DNA of 64,000 nt, from assembly GCA_950022295.1 (NCBI GenBank), contig OX465599.1, positions 288,507,501 to 288,571,500 of the forward strand, written 5' to 3'. The stretch's first letter is position 1; the number at the start of each line of letters is the position of its first letter. The translations under genes and the position numbers were made by a program. The notes under the pieces were generated by a model. It ran no database searches, had not been told where the DNA came from, and saw only the letters and a program-made list of their open reading frames with translations. This DNA is from Bromus sterilis. Its lineage: Eukaryota > Streptophyta > Magnoliopsida > Poales > Poaceae. This document shows positions 43,924 through 56,952 of the stretch, piece after piece.

Positions 43924-45604
43924 TGATACGCGAGAGATGATAATTGCTTCTCACCCTTTGTTGGTTACCCCAAGTGGAAGGTGAGATGCAGCGTAGCGGC
44001 AAGTTTCCCTTGGTGAAGATACCAAGGTTGAGAGTATCGACCAGTAGGACTCTGATAATGATAAGTAGGTGGCAAGGAAACAATGACACCGTTTTAGACA
44101 AAAGTTGCTTCCTTGACCTGGACGTGCACACAGACACAAATAACTTTGCTCCCAACAAAGTTCAGAGAGGTTGTCAATCTCTCCGGTCTTTTAGTTTGCA
44201 AAGGATCAAAACACAAGGGATAATGATAATTATAGCAACTGAAAGTAAAAGAAGAAAAGTAAATGCGCGTGTAAACAATGATGAGAATATGGACCGGGGG
44301 TTCCGTGATGTTCACTAGTGATGTCTCTCTCCCAAAAGACGATAAAACTGCTATGCGAGGTAAACAAATTACAGACAGGCAATTGACAGGATTATAAACG
44401 CACCGCAATGCTAACTATGCTACAAAGAAATGAAGAGGCTCAAAAGCATGGGCAGTACGCCAAAATAAGTACACCGAAATACAACTGCGTCTACTACTAA
44501 TCATCCACCTTGAGATATCTATCCAGAACATCTCGCTGGTATTAAGTTATGATCCCCACCCAAAGTGTAAACCCAAAGCAACAGACAACTACATTAAACA
44601 TCACTTTGCATAAAGTAAACAATCCTTATAACCGCGGTTACAAGCACCGTTGTTTTCCCCCTTGTGGCAACATCACATCCCCTAGACTCATGTTTCTGTC
44701 ACTCAAGCGTGTCATCAGGGGGCTTGAACCCACAATCGAGCATAACGTTCCCTCTTGGAGTTACTACCTACTACTTGGCCAAAGCAATAAACAGCAACGG
44801 AGAACATGCAAGAATTACTTAGGAACAAAAATATAAAAGATAAGAACCAAATATATTACTCTATTACAATCTGAACATAATCTGGTAATCCATCAAATCC
44901 CATCAAACTCAGCATAGCAACAGCAGAAAGATTACATATGTGCCTCGATCATGTAGGGCAACTTACGAGGTCTAAACCATGAAGAACAAAGAGGGGAGGA
45001 GAACATCACATAGCTACTGATCACGGACCCATGGTCCAAAGAAAACTACTCACGGCACATCCGGGAAGCGTCCCTGGTGAAGGGGAAGCTCCCGGAGGTC
45101 GATCCTCCCTTCGGCAGGGTGCCGGGAAGAAGTCTGTTGGCGCTCCCAATCTTGGAAGCGCGGCGGCAGCGGAACAGAGGCGAGATCGCGAAAAAGGGTT
45201 CTGTCCTCGAGGGTTTTGCGACACGGGGAATAAATAGGCGAAGGGGGCAGCCAGGGGGGCCACTAGGAGTCCAGGCGCCCCCTTGGGGCGGCCAAGCCCT
45301 AGGCCGCGCCAGGTGACCGCCTGGGCACCTGGTGCTGGCCCCCCGGCCCTCCTTCGGAGTTCCGGAAGGTTCCGTTGCGCTGATTTTTTAGCCGATTTTT
45401 CCCGAATTTTTGGAGCACTTTTAATATGGGGGAAACCTGGAATAAAAAAACAGCAGGAAACAGAAACTGGCACTGGGGTGCACTGAGTTAATAAGTTAGT
45501 CCAAATATGATCAAAAGTGTATGAAAGTGTATCTAGATCATAGCAATATCACACAAAACATGCATGGAGCAAGCAGAAATTATCGATACGTTTGGGACGT
45601 ATCA
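43924..45604 (-). repeat. 3' LTR of E4 (1681 bp)
   Basis: The minus strand starts TGATACGTCCCAAACG at 45604 and ends CTCTCGCGTATCA at 43924. The polypurine tract AAGCTTGGGGATGT (minus) adjoins it at 45605-45618. Confidence 0.88.
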
Positions 45605-48420
45605 ACATCCCCAAGCTTAATTCCTTCTCGTCCTCGAGTAGGTAAATGATAACAAGCATAATTTCTGTGGTGACATGCTAGCAACCATATAAGAACTTTG
45701 AAAAGTAAAGAAATCATGGTATGTGATTCAATTCAAGTCATGACATGCAAGAGTCTATATTAGAAACAAGTAACAAAAGAACATTAGGTGCAAGAGATAT
45801 CGCTGTCCGTGACTCAAATGTCTCCAAATTGTGTTGCGTGCAAGAAGGGGGATAAGGAATACGAAAAAAGCATTTTTTTGTTGAGAACTCAATCTACTAA
45901 AGTTTCACACTTGGTCTTCTTTGGAATCTTATCTTGACTCGTCCCCAGACCACTAGCCAGATACAAGACAATTTGATCCACTCATTTTTGATATTTTGAG
46001 CACTCATGCAATGGATGAGCGTAAGCACGAGAGTTGACACTTAGGATGGCAAAGAGAGAAATATGGTGGAGGAGGAAGACAAAAAGGTGAGAAATGCTCA
46101 CATCAATGAGGACAATCATAGGAGAGACCGACAAATGATAGCTATGATGTGAGGAGTAGGGATTTCCATGCAACGGATGCACATATGATCTAAAAAGCTC
46201 TCCAATGGAACTAGTGGGGGTGCATCTAACTTGCTCACTCATGAAGTCCTAGAGATCTTTTGAGGAGGCTCATCCTTGGAATATGCAAGCCAAGTTCTAT
46301 AGTGTGAAGGTCCCCACATAGCTATATGCATGAATGATCATCTCTATGGAGTACAAGGATAAGAGGGAGTACTAGTGTGGATCTTTCAAAAGGATAGTAG
46401 TGTTTCCCCTTTCTCTCTTTTTATTTTTTCTTCTATTTTTTCTATATTTTTTGTATTTTTTGGTGGCCTCAATGGCTCTTTCTATTTAACTCTCATTTGT
46501 CCTCTTTGGGATCTTTTATTTTGTCCACTTTGGGATCTTTTCCTCACTTAATGGCAACACTCTAATTTACAAGAGGGTATAGAAGATCTTTCACACTTTA
46601 CAAGGTACTCAAAACATAAAGAGGGTGCAGCTATCATGATGTATGCAATTTATGCCTCTGCCAGTGTAGCAGGAACATGTATGACATGAATATCAATTCA
46701 TGAAGAGGTGGATGTTGCATGGCAATATATCTCGGAAAGGCTATGGAAATGCCTTGATAGGTAGGTATGGTGGCTGTTTTGAGGAAAGATATAAGGTGGT
46801 TTATGATGACAAAGCGTATCATGCCAAGGGTTTTGATGTACCGGCAAAGGTGGACGCCAACTCTCGGAGTGAGAAGAAGACAATGCACGGCACGGGAGAG
46901 ACTAGCAAATATGAGGAGGTGGAAGTGTCAATTTTCAATACTTACATTAGTCCGAAGAACTCATGCACTTATTATCGGTAACTCTCAATCTAATAAGGAG
47001 GTTCACAAAGAGACAAGTACCCCGGGGAGGAGTGTATGGGGGTTTGGTTATCCGTGCGCATCCTCGACTCATGGTACGTGAGTGTACTCTAAGATACGAT
47101 CCCTCCAAAGATTAGCGATCCATCTAGTAGCTACAGTTCTCAACTAGTTTTGTAGTTTTTGAAAATAAACACGGATTGCCCAAAATACGACACCTATCAC
47201 TAATAGGCTAGATCTCTTGATACCAAAAGTTCAAACATTACTCACATCAATACCTCAAAACTATTGCAAGTTACTACTAAAATTAAATAGCAACCTCAAT
47301 TACCTACTTTCAAGACAAGACACAACTCAGTGCAACAACCAACTCTCTTAACAAGATAAACATGAAAACTAAAGAGAGTTCAGCAACAAACTAAACAAAA
47401 GCCAAGGATCTTGCTAAAGACAAACTAAGACTAAAACTAAACATGGCAGTAGCTACGAAACGATAAAGAACACACAAAAACAAAAAGATAAGCATGAAAA
47501 ATCCTATGATGTGTTCTAGATTGGAGTGGAGTGTGTCTCTCTCCCACACAAAATAAGATGTGGTCTAAGTTGTTATCAACAGCAAGAAAAGCTAAAGAAA
47601 ACTAAAAATAATACCTAAGAGAGAGATGCTCCAAGCATAGCACATAACGCATGAAGTGATAAAAATATAGTGAGACGAAGAACGGACTGATGATTGTTGA
47701 TTGAGAAAGAGATGCACGGGGCATCCCCAAGCTTAGATGTTTGAGTCTCCTTGAATATTTATTTGGGATGCATGGGGGCATCCCCAAGCTTGAGCGCTTG
47801 ACACTCCCGGATCTTCTTTCATCATCTTCCATCGCACACTTGAAAACTCCCTTCATACATAACTAATCATAAGCTGATTAGAGAGGTTAGTACCCTTAAT
47901 AAAATAAATTTTCCCCACTTGATATAAAGATAATGTTGAAGATATACTGTTTCTCAAGATTGCCAAAAGGTTGTTGCAAAGAAAAAGCAAGATTAAGGTT
48001 TGCAAAAGTAAGGAGAGGAAAAACGTGGCAGAATCTGTGAAAAACAGAAAAGTGGGTAGTAGAGAATTTTTTCGGGGCACTTTTGCAACTCAAATAAAAA
48101 AACTCAGAACATACGAAAGTTCCAAAATTGTATAGAGCATGCTGTGTAAAAAGTTCAGCTCAAAAAGATGAATCGGTGATTTGTTCCGATTTTTCTGTCA
48201 AGGAGACAGAATCTGTTTTCTGGACAGCATGTCACAACTTTTGCTTCCCTTATCATAAAAGGCTATAACTTGGCACAAAGCTTGAAAATAAAGATACAAT
48301 GATGTTGCTACAGTAGTAACAATCATCAAGACCACTAAGAACAGAAGTAAAAACATCTTGGGTTGCCTCCCAACAAGCGCTTTCTTTTACGCCTTTAAGC
48401 TAGGCATAAGGCAAAAGAAG
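45605..48420 (-). other. Non-coding 3' internal region of E4
   Basis: Matches the internal region of E1, E2 and E5. It contains two internal polypurine-like motifs (47721-47734 and 47779-47791). No coding frame. Confidence 0.7.
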
Positions 48421-48422
48421 AA

Positions 48423-49107
48423 TCAAAGGTCTCCAAGATCGTCGGAATCATAAAAACCTTCAAATTGATTTTCAATAAGCTCATTCTTCTTCTTCCTAGG
48501 AAAGAGGTACTTAACTTTCGCCTTACCGCGTAAGCGTATGTGCCCGTTACCAATATCAATGAAGCCTTTCATAGCTCGGAGGAAGTCCCTTCCAAGAACG
48601 ATGTTACTTTGGTTTGGCTCCATGATGAAGAAATCCATCGGTGCAATCCTATGAAGGAATGCAACTTGGACTCCTTTTAACTTTCCTTTAAACTATGAAA
48701 TATATCCATTAGCATGTTCATGATAAGATGAAAATTTATCCATATCTAGTTTCAAAGAATCATAAACTAATTTTGGCATAGTAGAAACCATGGATCCAAT
48801 ATCACAAAAAGCAAGGAAGTCTTGGTTAGAGATGCTAATCCTAACAAAGGGCTCCCAATCATCATCTATCTCCAACATTTCTTTCTTGTTGGACTTAAGT
48901 TCTTCTACCTTCCTCAAGTCTAGAGCGTCCATCCTCTTTTCAATAGTGGCAAGTCTATCTACAATAGTATCAATACTACGATCATAAAAAAAATAACTAG
49001 ATAGACTATGCAAAATATCAAGAGCTCTAGCTTCATCACACTCTAAAAAGTCTCCTTCAGCTATAATATCAAGAGAGTGTTTACACCACTTAAAAAGACC
49101 ATGCTAA
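48423..49107 (-). pseudogene. Gag end plus protease-like ORF of E4
   Basis: One minus-strand frame runs from about 49107 to 48423 with a single in-frame TAG near 48693. It has an acidic segment (DFLECDEARALDILHSL), a short helical stretch (TIVDRLATIEKRMDALDL), then a protease-like core: FLAFCDIGSMVSTMPKLVYDSL with D-I-G-S, and after the stop NIVLGRDFLRAMKGFIDI. This is the gag-protease junction of an Athila-like polyprotein; most of gag and all of pol are missing. Confidence 0.65.
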
Positions 49108-49413
49108 AATTTCTAAGCAAAATTTTTATAGGTACCCAAGGAATAATTCTTTTATGTTCTTTAGAAAACTCTGTCCGATGCCTTCTTCATATTTTTTCCA
49201 CCCCTTTGACGGAAATCGAGAACTTCCGATTCCCGCAAAGCACCAAGTCCTAATATGTTCATCTAAACAAGGAGGACTACTAAAAGCAAGATAAATAAAT
49301 TTTTTGTGATTTTTGATAAAGGATACAAAGATAAAAACTGAAAGGTAAACTAACAAGACTAAAAAGAAAAGGTAAAAGGTAGTGGGAAACTTCCCTATCT
49401 TAGCACTCGGAGT

Positions 49414-49430
49414 CCCCGGCAACGGCGCCA
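49414..49430 (-). promoter_or_regulatory. Primer-binding site of E4
   Basis: The minus strand reads TGGCGCCGTTGCCGGGG, identical to E3, ten bases inside the 5' LTR. Confidence 0.85.
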
Positions 49431-49440
49431 GAAATTTGCT

Positions 49441-51063
49441 TGATACGCGAGAGATGATAATTGCTTCTCGCCCTTCGTTGGTTACCCCAAGTGGAAGGTT
49501 AGATGCAGCGTAACGGCAAGTTTCCCTTGGTGAAGATACCAAGGTCGAGAGTATTGACCAGTAGGACTCCGATAATCATAAGTAGGTGGCAAGGAAAAAA
49601 ATGGCATCGTTTTATACAAAAGATGCTTCCTTGACCTGGACCTGCACACAGACACAAATAACTTTGCTCCCAACGAAGTTCACAGAGGTTGTCAATCTCT
49701 CCGGTCTTATTGTTTACAAAGGATCAAAACATAAGGGATAATGATAGCAACTGAAAGTAAAAGCAGAAAAGTTAATGAGCGTTAAACACTAGTGATGTCT
49801 CTCTCCCAAAAGACGATAAAACTGCTATGCGAGGTAAATGAATTACAAATGGGAAATTGACATGATTATAAACGCACCACAATGCTAACTATGCTACAAA
49901 GAAAGGAAGAGGCTCAAAAGCATGGGAAGTACGCCAAAATAAGTGGACCGAAATCCAACTGAATCTACTACTAATCATCCACCTTGAGATATCTATCCAG
50001 AACATCTCGCTGGTATTAAGTTGCGAGCCCCACCCAAAGTGTAAACCCAAAGCAACAGACAACTGCATTAAAAAGCACTTTGCATAAAGTAAACAATCCT
50101 TGTAACCGCGGTTACAAGCACCGTTGTTTTCCCCCTTGTGGCAACAACACATCCCCTAGACTCATGTTTCTGTCACTCAAGTGTGTCATCAGGGGGCATG
50201 AACCCATAATCGAGCATAACGTTCCCTCTTGGAGTTACTACCTACTACTTGGCCAAAGCAATAAACAACAACGGAGAACATGCAAGAATTACTTAGGAAC
50301 AAAAATATAAAAGATAAGAACCAAATATATTACTCTATCACAATCTGAACATAATCTCATAATCCATCAGATCCCATCAAACTCAGCATAGCAACAGCAG
50401 AAAGATTACATATGTGCCTCGATCATGTAGGGCATCTCACGAGGTCTAAACCATGAAGGACAAAGAGGGGAGGAGAACATCACATAGCTATTGATCACAG
50501 ACCCATGGTACAAATAAAACTACTCACGGCACATCCAGGAAGCGTCCATGGTGAAGGGGAAGCTCCCGGAGGTTGATCCTCCCTTCGACAGGGTGCCGGG
50601 AAGAAGTCTGCTGGCGCTCCCGATCTTGGAAGCGCGGCGGTGGCGGAACAGAGGCGAGATCGCGAAAAAGGGTTCTGTCCTCGAGGGTTTCGCGACACGG
50701 GGAATAAATAGGCGAAGGGGGCAGCCAAGGGGGCCACTAGGAGTCCAGGCGCCCCCTTGGGGCGGCCAAGCCCTAGGCCGCGCCAGGTGACCGCCTGGGC
50801 ACCTGGTGCTGGCCCCCCGGCCCTCCTTCGGAGTTCCGGAAGGTTCCGTTGCGCTGATTTTTTAGCCGATTTTTCCCGAATTTTTGGAGCACTTTTAATA
50901 TGGGGGAAACCTGGAATAAAAAAACAGCAGAAAACAGAAACTGGCACTGGGGTGCACTGAGTTAATAAGTTAGTCCAAATATGATCAAAAGTGTATAAAA
51001 GTGTATCTAGATCATAGCAATATCACACAAAACATGCATGGAGCAAGCAGAAATTATCGATAC
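49441..51063 (-). repeat. 5' LTR of E4, truncated at its outer end
   Basis: Matches 43924-45604 but lacks about 15 bases at the outer end, where A begins (…TATCGATAC|TGTCACAACC). Compared with the 3' LTR it also lacks roughly 40 bases around 49785, including the ACCGGGGGTTCCGTGATG segment. Confidence 0.85.
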
Positions 51064-53053
51064 TGTCACAACCCCAGTTTAGGTATGTGCTAGGAATAGC
51101 AAGTCACTTTGCATCATGTTAAAAATTTCAAAAAGAAATTCAAATGGGAGAAGAAACCCCCCCAGATGAATTTAATTCAAATGGCCAGAAATAAAGTTGT
51201 TCTAAAAATTCCTTTTGCATTTTTGAAAAGTCTCATAAATGAGTGTGATCACATATCAAGTGATGTGGGACCAACCCCATGCTCATGGATTTTTCAAATA
51301 TTCAAACAGGAGCATGGATTTAAATTTAAACCCCTATTTGAATTAAAGTTCAATTTATTTGAATTTTAAAAGTGCCCAAAATTTATAAGTGGCTAGCTCT
51401 ATATATTATGAGGCCATATAAAAAATTGTGGCATTTTATAAAATACCTAGCTATTTTATTAGCAGGTCAAACATATGAGCAGAAAATAAAATAAAAAGAA
51501 AAATAAAAGAAGGAAGTTACCTGGCGCCTAGGGGCAAGGCCCACTTCTTCCTGGCCTTGGCCCAGCCCACCAGGCGAGCCTGTCTTCTACCTCCCCTCCC
51601 CCCGAACAGCTCGGTGGAGGGCAGGGAGACGCCGGCTGCCATCGCGATGGCCAGGGGCTTATAGGCCTCTCCCTCGCACACGGGCACGCCACGCAGGTGA
51701 CAGAAGCCCCCGCACCCCTTTTCCCCTCTCCTAGCTTCCCCGTTCTTCTTCCCCGGCGATTCCGCGCCGCACCCGTAGCCCTAGCCGGAGCACGGTGAAG
51801 CTCTGACGCGGCTACCGGGCTCCTCGCGATGCACCATTGTGTCTAGCGTCACCGCAGTGGACGACCTCGTCGAACCCCGCCGTCAATTCGAGTCCAGCGC
51901 CACAGGAGACGACACCAGCCTCGAGACATCGCCGCCGACCGCCGAGAAGGAGACCTTCAAATACGTCGCCATCGAGCTTCCCCCGGCCCCGCTGTCTTCA
52001 CCTTTCAACTCAGGGTGAGCAGATCTTTGATTTTCCCCTATTCCCGCCTCCTCCCGTGCCCCGGAGCCCGATTCCGGCGAGGTCCGAGCTCCGGCCGCCG
52101 CCTCTGTTGAGACTGTCGTCGCCACAGAGCGCCTCTTTGACCCACTAGCTCCTGCGGACGCGCAAGGCAAAGGGGAACCCGCCCATGCCCTTCTTTCCCC
52201 CTCCCGAGCACCAAATCGAGTTCCCGACAAACTCCGGCGAATAGTGTCACCGCCGGCGCCATTGGAACCCCTAATTCAGAGCCTAACCACCCCCTGGGCC
52301 ACTGTCCAGTGGGCCCATGTCCCTAACTAATTAAGGATTAACTTAAACATCAGTTTAAATTAGCCCCCTCCCACTGACAGCCCTGGCCCACCAGTCAGCC
52401 CCCCCCTGACGTCACAGTGACATCAGGCTGATGCAGTAATTGATTAAATGATTTAAAATATAAAGCATAAAAATCCAGAAAATGAATTAAACTTTGGAAA
52501 ATCATAACTAATTCATTTAAACTCCAAATTAAACATATAATATGTCTAAAATTATCAGAAAAATACAAGGATTCTGAATATGGACTTTGTTTTCATATTT
52601 GACCATTTTAAAATTGGTGAACAGTGGCATATGTGCATATGGATCCTTGTCAAATTCAAATTTGGAGTGATTTTGCAAATGACTCTGCAACACCCTTCTT
52701 TTAGATGGATTCATCCACACATCAGAGACTTTACCTCACCTTTACAACATCACTTCATGCTCAAACCTTTTCAAATGTTTATTGATGGTTTCAAATGCAA
52801 TTGAAATTCATCGATAAAACAAATGGAGTTTGAATTTGCAATTTATTTGTAATATACTCCTTTTAAATGGAATAACTCACACATCAGTGACACATACATC
52901 AAGTTTCAACCTTCAACTCATGTGCTTGTGCATTGTACTTATTATGCTTTAATGTTTGTTGTTTGTCGATTAGAGGTGGAGCCGGAACCGGAGGCCACCC
53001 CCTTCGTTGAAGATACCGTTATCGAACCACGTCAGCAAGGCAATCAAACCCCC
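51064..53053 (+). repeat. A: long-LTR gypsy, 5' part of an LTR
   Basis: Starts TGTCACAACCCCAG at 51064 inside the E4 5' LTR and runs on the + strand until M interrupts it at 53054. It has an A/T-rich head, a GC-rich block (51520-52270), a GTGAGC donor-like site at 52015, a second A/T-rich part and the acidic mini-frame at 52976-53053. It aligns with C, B and, inverted, with M and N. Confidence 0.75.
52976..53053 (+). other. Acidic mini-ORF (exon-like) in the A LTR
   Basis: After the T-rich tract ending GTCGATTAGAG the frame reads VEPEPEATPFVEDTVIEP then RQQGNQTP, until M cuts it. Differences from copies N and C include several third-position changes as well as replacements. Confidence 0.45.
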
Positions 53054-53702
53054 TGTTGGGACCCGGAAAGTATGTATGTAATTCCAGTCACAACTCAATC
53101 ATATGGAGAGCCGAGAGTCGTACCCACTTGTCTAAGCAGACAAGGACAAGCACAGAACACTCTCGGAAAGCTTCGTACGTGAGGGGCATCCCATCCAGGC
53201 CGGATGATCAACTGGGATGGGTCCTCATCGCCCGCTCACAAGTCTAAATGATTATGGGTGGTGAAATCCCATACTCATAGACAAGTCGCCTCAACCATAT
53301 TATCTATTGAATTATAACACTTACATAAACAGACTCCAGCCCGATCACTTAGTCGGGGTCTAGGGCGGGCTCGATCATACAACAAAGTGTGCACGTGACA
53401 GAGTCACGAGCAATCGCATCGCGATGCCCCAAGCTGCGCACATCTAAGGGCCACTTGGTGTATAAAAGACCGCAGCCAGATCACAACTAAGGTCTCGAAA
53501 ACCCATACTAAGACATGCGTGTTATAATCATACACGCAGCACACATGTCTAGTATGAACAGCAGGTATCATCACATAACTCTACAAAGTACTTCTTTATT
53601 GACTTACACATATAGCATACAAAGATCACATGTCTGTGATCAACATTACATCATACAACGGAAGAAAATTAGGTCTGAGTACAAACAAGTTTAACAAATG
53701 GC

Positions 53703-53824
53703 TTAGAGAAGCCTTGTAAACATACATGCCCTTCCACGAGGAGCCGGACTGCTGTCTGGAACTATACTACCAAGGTCAACGTCGAGCTTCACGAAGGTGA
53801 CTCCATCGGGGTCCGGGTTCTCAT
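53703..53824 (-). other. Second exon-like ORF in the M LTR
   Basis: On the minus strand the acceptor-like TTCTATGTTTTAG is followed at 53824 by ATGAGAACC. In the phase that needs one base from an upstream exon the frame reads ENPDPDGVTFVKLDVDLG then SIVPDSSPAPRGRACMFTRLL, ending in TAA at 53705-53703. It is acidic like the upstream mini-frame. No homologue is recognised; exon status is inferred from the splice-like context. Confidence 0.35.
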
Positions 53825-54949
53825 CTAAAACATAGAATAAGCAAACATGAGTACAAAGTCGTACTCAGCAAGACTTACATCAGAACTATACTACTCATTC
53901 TCAAGTTTCAAGGTAAAGGAGGTGGGGTTTCAATGCAGAAGTGCCAGCTTTGACTTGGCTAGTCCTGTACTACGAGTACCAGACTTGAGGTAAGAAGCGT
54001 ACACGAGTCCAGTACCAAGTCTCCAACCAATACACCACTATTGTTACTTCCTCGACTTCCCCACGAGGAAGCACACCATAGCACTCACGCTTATCTTGCG
54101 AGTTTTATAAGTATCCATTCAAGTTGTCTATGATCAAGTAGAGGTCTCCAAGTAGTCTATAACCGCGGACACGGCTATTCGAATAGTTTATTAACCCTGC
54201 AGGGGTGTACATCTTCACACGCGTGTCATCACTTATCGCCTCGTTCTTGTCACCCTTCAAGCGGGTGTCGGACGTGGATGAAACCAAGGCACTACCCTCA
54301 CATCACCTTCTCTAATCCAGGAGTCGACTACCTGAGGTTGTCACCGCTCGAGAGTCCGGCCGGTTCTATGAAACAGACTCAGATAATGCAAGGGACCGAG
54401 ACGCCACCTTTGACAGATGGTTTCGCTGCCTCACAGCTCCACCCACATATCTATGCATAAGTCAAATGGAAAGCCCGAACCTAGTGTGACTCCTGGACCA
54501 GATCGGGTACGTAAAGAGGCCAAACGGGGCTCCCATAAACCCTACATGTGATCATACTCTTTGTCTTGGATCAGAAAACAGGAACTCGGGGCCTAGGGCA
54601 GTGTTCAACGAGACAACCCACTGTGTACTCCTACACAGCCTCTCATCGTTCACCTTTGTTTAGGGTGGATTCACCAACACATTATCAACAACACCATTAT
54701 GAATATCCATCCCGACTCACAAACAATGTAACCTCATTGTATCACTAAGAAGCAATAAGAAGTAACAGTTGCAGGGGCCACATGCTCATCATTCAACTCC
54801 TATATCTGCTAGGATTGTGGTTTGCTTAATACGGTGACAAAATGATAGGTCATGCATCGGAATGGGTTCAAGTATGCGAAAGAACGTGTCTCAGTGATCT
54901 CCTAAACATGCATAGGCGAGACTGAGAGGGAAGTAGGATTTTATAGACA

Positions 54950-55033
54950 TGAACAATGGGGTTTGCTTGCCTTGCTGACGAGGTTCGGTATGGTGTCTTC
55001 AACGAAGAGGGTGGCCTCCGATTCCGGTTCCAC
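54950..55033 (-). pseudogene. Acidic mini-ORF in the M LTR, frameshifted
   Basis: The minus strand begins VEPESEATLFVEDT like the other copies, then loses the frame through a small deletion before the Arg-Gln-Gln-Gly part. It is the only copy of the four that is broken internally. Confidence 0.4.
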
Positions 55034-56952
55034 TTCTATCGAACAAACAAAGCAAACACCGGAACAACAACAATATAAACATTACATTGCAATGCACAAT
55101 CAAGATGCATAATGTAGCATGGCATGGTACTGATGTGCTCTAAGTACAAGTTGCAACATGTTAATTGAAGTTGATTTGAAAAGTTAATTCAAATTCAAAC
55201 TCCAAATGTTGTTCAAATTTTCCAAGTTGCATTTGCTATTGTTTGTTCTTTGTAAACCATCTTGACATGTGTATGATATGCCTCTGATGTTCAAGTGTTT
55301 ATGTTTGCATTGCAATTGTTCAAATTGGAATAGCATTTGAATTAAATTTGAATTAATTCCAATTAAGACAAATAGCAAAAGCTACTTGTCCCATTTTAAG
55401 ATCAACTCAAATATGGTTCAAAGCTGGATATTTGGATAGAGCATTTTCTGCTGATCATTTTTCATATATTATTTGTCCAATTTGGAGTTAATATGAATTA
55501 GTTATGATTTTCTAAAGTTTAATTGATTTTATGGATTTTTCTCTGTTTTCTTTAATTCTTATAATTTCTGGAAAAATGTTTATTGCATCAGCATGATGCA
55601 ATGCTGACGTCACAGGGGGGGCTGACATGTGGGGCCAGGGTGTCAGCCTCAGGGGGTTAATCCCTGTTTAAATTAAACAGGGGGGGTTTATTAGGGGTTG
55701 GGTCCCACTTGTCATTGGGGTTAGGGGTGTTTAGAGAGGTGGGTTAGGGCCTAAGTGGCCGGCGGCTTGACGCCACTGGCACTGGCCACGGCGTCGCTCG
55801 ACGGACTTGCGTTCCCGGCCACGAGAGAAGCAACGGAGGGCACGGGCTGGTGCCTTGTGCTCGTGTACATCGCCCAGCGCACACGGGGGGGGGGGGGGGG
55901 GGGGGCTCGGGGGGCACCAGGGCCACGCCGGCGTCGAGCCCGCGGCGGCAAGCTCTCGGACATGGAGAGGATTGGCGAAGGCATGCTCGGGGAGGAGAAA
56001 GGGGAGGTGGAATCGAACCGGGGGCTCACCAGGATGACTATGGCGAGCACGGCGACGTCGGGGAGGGCTTGGTGGTGGCTCAATTCGTCGCCGGAGTTGC
56101 GCGATGCCGGCGGCAGGAGGTGGAAGCTAGCGTTGCCGGTGTTGCTCCCGAGCTCAAAATGATGGCGGGGTTCGACGAAGACGGCACCTGTAGGTCTCCT
56201 GGACACAGTAGCTCGCCGGGAGGTGGCCGTTGGCCACACTTGTGCGGCGGCGCGGCGAGATCAAGCTCTTTGCCACGGCAAGATTCGTGAGGGGGGGAGG
56301 ATCTAGAGGAAGCCAGAGAGGAGGGGAAAGAAGCGGGGCGTCTTAGGCGTCTGCATGGCACGCTGAGAAGGAAGGGCAGGGCCTGGAAGCGCCTCGTCGT
56401 CGCGGTGGCGTCGCCGCGCGCCCCCAGCTCGCCACCGAGGTGCTTGAGGTAGACGACAAGCACCCGGTGGGCTGGGCTGGGCCGGCCTGGAGGCTGGGGG
56501 GTAAGTTGGGCCTCTTCTCTCTTTGTGCTTTCTGTTTTTCTTTCTATTTTTCTTTTTCTGTAAATTTTGTTGTGCCTAGAATTAAATAGCTAGGCATTTT
56601 AGTAAAATGCCCAAATATTTTAATAAAGCCTAGGTGACCAGAAGCAAGTCACTTTTAGAATTTTGGCACTTTTGAAATTCAATTAATTTGAATTTCAATT
56701 CAAATAGGGGTCAAATTTAATTTCCAGAGCATCTTTTGAATTTTAGAAAATTCCATAGGAATGGGAATGAACCCAAACCACTTTTGAAATGATGACCATC
56801 ATTTATAGGAATTTTCCAAATGTTCAAATGATTTTTGGAAAAAGATTTTTATCTGGCCATTTGATTTAATTCTCAGGGCTTTTCTTTTCCCCATTTTTGA
56901 ATTCCTTTTTGAAATTTCTTCATGATGCAAAGGGATCAAGCAACCCTAGCAC

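Larger units (their letters stand above)
43924..51063 (-). mobile_element. E4: small non-autonomous Athila-like element
   Basis: 3' LTR 43924-45604, internal region 45605-49440 with polypurine tract, a gag/protease remnant and primer site, then 5' LTR 49441-51063. The interior is only 3.8 kb and lacks RT, RNase H and integrase. It inserted into the LINE after GCGAT (43919-43923). The expected second GCGAT is not visible, because element A cuts the 5' LTR about 15 bases before its end. Same family as E1, E2 and E5. Confidence 0.88.

Noticed and set aside
45021..45473. 150-codon minus frame, repeated at 50495-50947
   Set aside because: Identical position in both E4 LTRs; spans the GC stem and TATA box; similarity only reflects the LTR pair.
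55744..56463. Frames of 60-162 codons in the M LTR
   Set aside because: Low-complexity products; they include the unreliable poly-G run.
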